Of a stretch of 64,000 nt of DNA, positions 63,675-64,000 are shown piece after piece. The notes beneath the pieces were generated by a model that saw only the letters and a program-made list of their open reading frames with translations, searched no databases and was not told where the DNA came from. The DNA is from Zobellia uliginosa. Lineage in GTDB: Bacteria > Bacteroidota > Bacteroidia > Flavobacteriales > Flavobacteriaceae. Made by a program: the position numbers and the translations under genes. The stretch is taken from NCBI RefSeq assembly GCF_018860745.1, contig NZ_JAHKPY010000014.1:831214-895213 (forward strand). The letters are read 5' to 3'. Numbering within the stretch: the stretch's first letter is position 1; every line of letters begins with the position of its first letter.

Positions 63675-64000
63675 ACGGAAATCTTCCGTTTGTAATAGTC
63701 GTACAATTGCTCGGGGCCCGCTCCTAAGTAATTCTTTAGATGCATCATTCCAAAGTGGTACTGTAGCTTTATCATACCTCTTTCTTCATACCTTCTGGCA
63801 GAAGTTTTTACATGTCTGGGCAGGATTTTAAAGAATGTACTTTTGTACAAACGTCCTATGAATTCATTGTCTTCATATACAACATAGTCCTCATTAAAAC
63901 CACCAGAAGAATCAAATAATTGTTTTGTAATAAACAAAGACTGATCCCCGCCTCTGCATAGTTCGTGGTTCACACGTGTAAACCAAGCAAAAAAGCTTAA
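63671..64000 (-). CDS. GT2-family glycosyltransferase, 3' part only (cut by window edge)
   Basis: The frame is open from the stop at 63671 to the window end, about 110 codons; the apparent start GTG at 63973 is internal. LCRGGDQSLFITKQLFDSSGGFNEDYVVYEDNEFIGRLYK is the C-terminal acceptor region of family 2 glycosyltransferases related to the TIGR04283/arsenosugar-type group; the YEDNEF Glu-Asp is the expected catalytic pair. C-terminal KYYDYYKRK-like helix. The N-terminal GT-A half lies outside the window. Confidence 0.8.
   Translation of the reverse strand, partial: LSFFAWFTRVNHELCRGGDQSLFITKQLFDSSGGFNEDYVVYEDNEFIGRLYKSTFFKILPRHVKTSARRYEERGMIKLQYHFGMMHLKNYLGAGPEQLYDYYKRKISV

Noticed and set aside
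63671-63973. Stand-alone 100-residue protein starting at GTG 63973
   Set aside because: The frame stays open to the window end and the sequence is the C-terminal part of a GT2 enzyme, so the true start lies outside.

Overview
The window looks like a chromosomal segment of a Bacteroidota bacterium, most likely a marine-type Flavobacteriaceae member. The evidence is a SusC/SusD pair, a PorP/SprF protein next to a giant protein with a gliding-type C-terminal sorting domain (type IX secretion), a mevalonate pathway pair, an ArgF'-type N-acylornithine carbamoyltransferase, AT-rich spacers, and promoters matching the Bacteroidota TTTG-N17-TAnnTTTG pattern. No rRNA, tRNA, CRISPR array, IS element or prophage was seen. 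Genus and species cannot be set from the sequence alone.

Layout: (1) 1-13.5 kb, an alpha-glucan/maltose locus. susC-susD lie on the minus strand. A LacI regulator, beta-phosphoglucomutase, GH65 maltose phosphorylase and GH13 alpha-glucosidase/amylase lie on the plus strand, followed in tight linkage by a GDPD lipoprotein, a YhiN-type flavoprotein and a DUF1697 protein. A shared AAACGGT core on both sides of lacI suggests one regulator controls uptake and breakdown. (2) 13.5-19.2 kb: TspO, diphosphomevalonate decarboxylase, mevalonate kinase, UbiA prenyltransferase, nitrilase, and an RsuA/RluB-like protein that lacks the catalytic Asp and Tyr. (3) 19.2-31 kb: PorP/SprF plus a 2840-residue secreted adhesin-like protein (two PKD/BspA/FN3 blocks, then 14 FN3-like modules and the sorting domain), a cadherin-metalloprotease lipoprotein, a small outer-membrane protein and a 199-bp remnant of an M1 peptidase gene. 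(4) 31.5-44.8 kb, minus strand: intact M1 peptidase and a long arginine + proline gene cluster, GNAT-argG-argC-proC-argD-proA-proB-argF'-argB-argE-(four-helix bundle)-argH.

The most interesting find is at the head of that cluster. Between a good -7 element and the first gene there is an unannotated 25-codon ORF, starting almost at the predicted transcription start. It has five Arg and three Pro codons, including three Arg codons in a row followed by Pro and stop. It is embedded in nested inverted repeats and followed by a nine-U tract. This looks like a ribosome-mediated attenuator sensing the two end products of the operon.

(5) 44.8-49 kb: three glycosyltransferases (DPM1-like, CslA-like, GT87-like) and a MORN-repeat protein. 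(6) 49-54 kb: a NapH/NosR-like membrane iron-sulfur protein and a flavoprotein, divergent from a DUF547 protein and an outer-membrane protein. (7) 54-64 kb: a GH113-like lipoprotein, a lipoprotein of unknown function, a POTRA/BamA-type protein, peptide deformylase, a DUF6503-like lipoprotein, a VOC protein, an SDR/AhpD-like/FAD-amine-oxidase/AraC group, a LysM-like amidase, and the 3' part of a GT2 gene cut by the window edge.
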